Positions 60,971-64,000 of a stretch of 64,000 bases of DNA are shown piece by piece. The stretch comes from Nostoc sp. ATCC 43529 (GTDB lineage Bacteria; Cyanobacteriota; Cyanobacteriia; Cyanobacteriales; Nostocaceae), in the NCBI GenBank assembly GCA_003326205.1, contig LWTK01000105.1, forward strand, positions 186,001 through 250,000, read 5' to 3'. Under the pieces are notes generated by a model that saw nothing but the letters and a program-made list of their open reading frames with translations, was not told the DNA's origin and did not search any database. A program made the translations under genes and the position numbers. Position 1 is the first letter of the stretch. The number at the start of each line of letters is the position of its first letter.

Positions 60971-61088
60971 ACGGTAAGTAAATTATCTTAACTGAACCGT
61001 ATTGAATTATTATGAAGAAAGTCAAGGTTGTGCTTTGCACCTGAATTAACCCGTCGAACTCATACTAATAAAAATACGAGAGGTCACA

Positions 61089-61688
61089 ATGAATAAACAA
61101 AATGATGTAGAAAAGTATTATGATAATTTTTCTGATAAATATGATGAAGCGGCGAAAAGCTCTGAATGCAATGTTCAAGTTTATAATGAGGCAATAAAAA
61201 TATTTCGGAAGTATAATCATCAAACAGGGAGTATCTTAGATGTTGGATGTGGAACAGGACTGCTGAGTGATGTTCTCCAAGGAGATTTTGAATATACGGG
61301 AATTGATGTTTCAGGAGGTATGCTGAAATATGCTTCTGAACGAGGTTATAAAACCATACATCAGACCATAGAAGATGGTCTTCCTAAGATTGAAAATAAA
61401 TCTTACGATTTTGTTGTTTCTTGAAGCGCATTGTTCTTGGTAGAAGATATCCATATGTCTCTCAACCAGATTGCTAGAATAGCTCGAAAAGCTATTCTAA
61501 TAGGGCTAGATCGTCTAACAGATGACTATATTAAAAATGCTTATTTGCCCGTTTACGATCATTCAAAAATTAATATTCCAAATACTTTAGAAGACTATTT
61601 GTTCTTGGGCTGGATATCTCCAACTCTTGGTACTCCTATTTACACACGAATGATATATATAGAGCTTGATGAGAAAGCTTTCAATTGA
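61089..61688 (+). pseudogene. Class I methyltransferase interrupted by one in-frame UGA
   Basis: A 199-codon frame. Residues 1-111 contain a SAM-binding core ('SILDVGCGTGLLSDVLQGDF', 'YTGIDVSGGMLKYASERGY', 'YDFVVS'); then a TGA at 61422-61424; then the same frame continues 'SALFLVEDIHMSLNQIARIA' to a stop at 61688. Homologs have a residue such as Cys at this place, so TGC or TGT to TGA by one base is the simplest cause. Either the gene is a young pseudogene, it contains a sequencing error, or UGA is read through. A good ribosome site (GAGAGG) precedes the ATG. The substrate is unknown. Confidence 0.7.
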
Positions 61689-61865
61689 TTATAACCCTCA
61701 CAATCTCGATGGGTTAGTTATTCAGTTAGTTTGAAGAAATAGGAATTTACCCGATAAACCTGTGCGGTGGTTGACGGTTTATCGCTTGGTAAATTTCAAC
61801 CAGAAAATTCCATGCTTGTGAGTTGTTGCCAGGAACTTGGAGAAGTAGGAGTTAATTTTTAAATC

Positions 61866-63251
61866 CTAGTTAAAAGGTAACTTCTTCGCAATTGTGTTGG
61901 TATCTACCAAGAAACCATCATCCTCAACATCACTCCTAAATGTCCTAAGCAACTGTACCCCAAGCATCACCATTCTGATTGCATAGAACAAACACAAAGT
62001 CAACCACAAGATATGGTTACTCGAAAACTTAATAGCGGCAAAATCAGTAGGGACAAATCCCACTATAAGAGCGGCTAAACTCACATTGCGGAGGGTATGC
62101 CCTTGTGCTAAACCCAAGAAGTAACCATCCAGCATAAAACTGATTGAACTATATATTAAGACGAGTAGTAACCAGGGAACAAAAATATGAATGTTTTCGG
62201 TAACTTCGGTGTGGTTGGTTAACAACCCAAAAACAGTATCGGGAAATAGCCAACACACTCCGCCGATAGACAGTCCCACCAGCACAGCAGTTGAGACAGA
62301 AACACCAGCTAGGGGTGCTAACTGTTGTGAAGCTCCTTTTCCTTTAAAATTTCCGACTAGAGTTTCTGTACTGAATCCCAATCCTTCTACAATATAAAAG
62401 CTCAAATTGCATATCTGTGCAAGCAAGGCATTTTGAGCGTAGATAATCGTCCCCATCTGTGCCCCCTGATAAGAAAACGTTAAGGAGGTAAACATAAAAA
62501 CTAAATTGCTGACAAATATGTTTCCATTGAGGGTCAAGATAGATTTTATAGCTCTTATGTCCCAAATTTTTCCAACTACGGCTTGTACCTCAAGCCACTG
62601 TATTTCTGTGCAGAAAAATATTAATCCCACCAACAACGACAGATATTGGCTTGTTGCATAGGAAACTCCAGCGCCTGTACTTTCCCATCCCAGATGGATA
62701 ATAAACAGGTAGTCAAGTGCGATTTTGGCACCATTGCCAACAACTGACAACAGCACAACCAAGCCGTTTTTTTCTTGTCCCAGAAACCAACCTATCAGAA
62801 CGTAATTGAGCAAAACCGCAGGCGCTCCCCAAATTTGGGTGTTGAAATAGGCTAGACCTGAAGATTTGATCTCTGGTGCAACATTTAGTAGAACAAACCC
62901 CAACTCCCCCAAAGGGTACTGCAAGAGTACAAGCGCTATACCCAGCGCCAGAGCAATTAAACCATTACGCAGTCCTACCAACAACATACCTTCAGTGTCA
63001 TCTCGTCCGACTGCTTGCGCTGTTACTCCAGTAGTCCCCATTCGTAAAAAGAGTAAAACGAAGTAGAGAAAGTTAAGCAGGTTTCCAGCGAGGGCGACTC
63101 CAGCGAAGTGGTGGATTTCTTCAAGATGACCTAAAAAGATGATACTGACTAAATTAGCCAGTGGCACCATAATATTCGACAGGACATTGGCAAGAGCTAG
63201 TCGGAAGTAGCGAGGTATGAAGTCATACTGGCTTCGAAAGGTCAGGTTCAT
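61866..63251 (-). CDS. MATE-family multidrug efflux transporter (DinF-like)
   Basis: A 461-aa protein with about twelve membrane segments of the MATE family. Family features: 'RYFRLALANVLSNIMVPLAN', 'ALAGNLLNFLYFVLLFLRMG', 'TTGVTAQAVGRDD' and 'GLGFSTETLVGNFKGKG'. It exports organic cations in exchange for Na+ or H+. The C-terminal 40 residues are polar. It stands alone on the minus strand next to the group II intron, 114 bp from the intron 5' end. Confidence 0.9.
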   Translation of the reverse strand: MNLTFRSQYDFIPRYFRLALANVLSNIMVPLANLVSIIFLGHLEEIHHFAGVALAGNLLNFLYFVLLFLRMGTTGVTAQAVGRDDTEGMLLVGLRNGLIALALGIALVLLQYPLGELGFVLLNVAPEIKSSGLAYFNTQIWGAPAVLLNYVLIGWFLGQEKNGLVVLLSVVGNGAKIALDYLFIIHLGWESTGAGVSYATSQYLSLLVGLIFFCTEIQWLEVQAVVGKIWDIRAIKSILTLNGNIFVSNLVFMFTSLTFSYQGAQMGTIIYAQNALLAQICNLSFYIVEGLGFSTETLVGNFKGKGASQQLAPLAGVSVSTAVLVGLSIGGVCWLFPDTVFGLLTNHTEVTENIHIFVPWLLLVLIYSSISFMLDGYFLGLAQGHTLRNVSLAALIVGFVPTDFAAIKFSSNHILWLTLCLFYAIRMVMLGVQLLRTFRSDVEDDGFLVDTNTIAKKLPFN

Positions 63252-63365
63252 AAATTAAGGCTGTACGTTCGCTCAATTTGAAAGGGTGAGAGGAATAAAT
63301 GCCGGACAGGGTAAGGAAAAACCGTATAGAGGATCTGCGCCGTGCAACATCCATGTATTACATGG

Positions 63366-64000
63366 GTGCGATTCGTTACTAGCATAAAAGTACCGACCCA
63401 AGTCGGCAAGCTATAAGCTAGAGGGGTGAGTAACCTAGAAAACCCTAACTGTTCTTGAGATGTGAGTGAGCCAAAACGGCAAACCTCACCCGTCAGGAGC
63501 GACGTGACTCCCAATCTGCTCACAGTGACCATACTCGGAATTATGGAGGCTGAAGCTCTTAACTGGGCGCAACCAGTTGCAAAATAAGCAGGTAAAAACA
63601 CTGGCGCTAATGGGGGGATGACATGGGTAAACAAGTCCTAGAAAAGTGTCTTAATACAGAGCTACAACCTGAACAAAACATGTAGACTCCATTCTCTATA
63701 TTCTCACAGCGTTATCCGTGTGATAGCTGTAAACTCCGAGGAGAGGATAGGCAAATTAGACTACCCTAAATCATCAAAACAATCAAAGGAACGGAACGAA
63801 TAAAAACTATACATCGGTCTGGGGAAAAGGTCGAAAACCTCAGTAAGTAAGACGAGATACAGAACTCCGATGTATATCGTAGGACAGAGCGTAATTGCTC
63901 TGAGGTGTTCAGAAAACGCTCTTAGAGAGTAAAGCATTATTAGACACGATAGAAACCTGGAAATTATTACCTTGGAAGAAATTCCGAGCGAACCTCTTCC
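63366..64000 (+). mobile_element. Group II intron, 5' part (continues beyond window)
   Basis: The 5' boundary GTGCG at 63366 is the group II consensus start. The next 560 bases show the compact, G+C-richer ribozyme domain I pattern: 'GTACCGACCCAAGTCGGC' hairpin (63390-63407), 'GGGGTGAGTAACCTAG', 'GCGACGTGACTCCC' and so on. The reading frame of an intron-encoded protein opens near the window end. The sequence resembles the chloroplast-like (CL) class known in cyanobacteria. Upstream 63252-63365 would be the exon or insertion-site flank and contains no recognisable gene. Confidence 0.75.
63904..64000 (+). CDS. Start of an intron-encoded reverse transcriptase (partial)
   Basis: After a TGA at 63901 the frame stays open to the window edge and reads '...TIETWKLLPWKKFRANLF', the typical beginning of group II intron-encoded reverse transcriptase/maturases. 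No ATG, GTG or TTG in frame is visible before it, so the true start codon is unclear (or degenerate). The catalytic part lies outside the window. Confidence 0.6.

Noticed and set aside
60843-61040. Intact 65-aa membrane protein
   Set aside because: The sequence matches the N-terminal region of ISAs1 transposases and continues in another frame, so it is a remnant.
63248-63634. Minus-strand frame of 128 codons
   Set aside because: It is antisense to the group II intron ribozyme region; intron RNA structure explains the open frame.

Overview
The window is a piece of a filamentous, probably heterocyst-forming (Nostocales) cyanobacterial chromosome. The evidence is many GCGATCGC (HIP1) octamers, short tandem heptamer repeats (TGCCTCC, CCCAATG, CCCAGTC types), two ndhD paralogs, and cyanobacterial families such as SipA, DUF2973, DUF2605, lipoxygenase and CVNH.

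Layout. 1-5.1 kb (minus): a phosphorylation-type stress module of vWA/TerY-like protein, PP2C phosphatase with TPRs, Ser/Thr kinase, zinc-ribbon protein and a protein made of repeated Clp-N domains (cut by the window edge). 5.4-17 kb: mostly housekeeping genes (DUF2973, DUF2605, thrS, ndhD, a lipoxygenase, thrB, a second ndhD). 17-18 kb: a small acidic protein and a secreted cyanovirin-N homolog.

18.25-24.04 kb (plus) is the most striking part. Six structured RNAs alternate with seven reading frames. Five of the RNAs share one stem: a variable outer helix ending GTGC/GCAC, an internal loop of CCTAAC facing AACTT, an inner helix, then a near-constant TTACATACTAG box. What the stem displays differs each time: a tRNA-Lys(CUU) look-alike (itself inserted in the anticodon arm of another tRNA-like body), a circularly permuted tRNA, a tRNA look-alike with anticodon UCA, only a short loop, and a chimera of 23S rRNA parts containing the sarcin-ricin loop and the L11-binding GTPase-associated centre. 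The proteins are a small ubiquitin-like protein, a 244-aa unknown, a full-length paralog of ribosomal protein L7/L12, a Ro60-like vWA protein, a 277-aa unknown and an E1/ThiF-like adenylyltransferase. I infer a Ro-type ribonucleoprotein system that presents mimics of the translation machinery, as decoys, sensors or repair baits for ribotoxins or translational GTPases, with a ubiquitin-like arm. A secreted EndoU-like RNase gene follows.

25-41 kb: a Zur-box-linked COG0523 metallochaperone, a GlnHP/GlnQ amino-acid transporter, an HNH nuclease, ligA, modA, a double-glycine peptide, peroxiredoxin Q, sipA, a Coq4-like gene, an LTxxQ protein, a NarL-type two-component pair, a nucleoside deaminase and a voltage-gated-type potassium channel. 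42.4-56.6 kb: an exopolysaccharide operon (Wzc-like kinase, pyruvyltransferase, flippase, polymerase/ligase, several glycosyltransferases, methyltransferase, WecG/TagA enzyme). 56.9-64 kb: S-formylglutathione hydrolase, alpha-glucan phosphorylase, an ISAs1-type transposase remnant, a methyltransferase interrupted by one UGA, a MATE transporter and the 5' end of a group II intron. Intergenic spaces carry several families of perfect palindromes and MITE-like elements.
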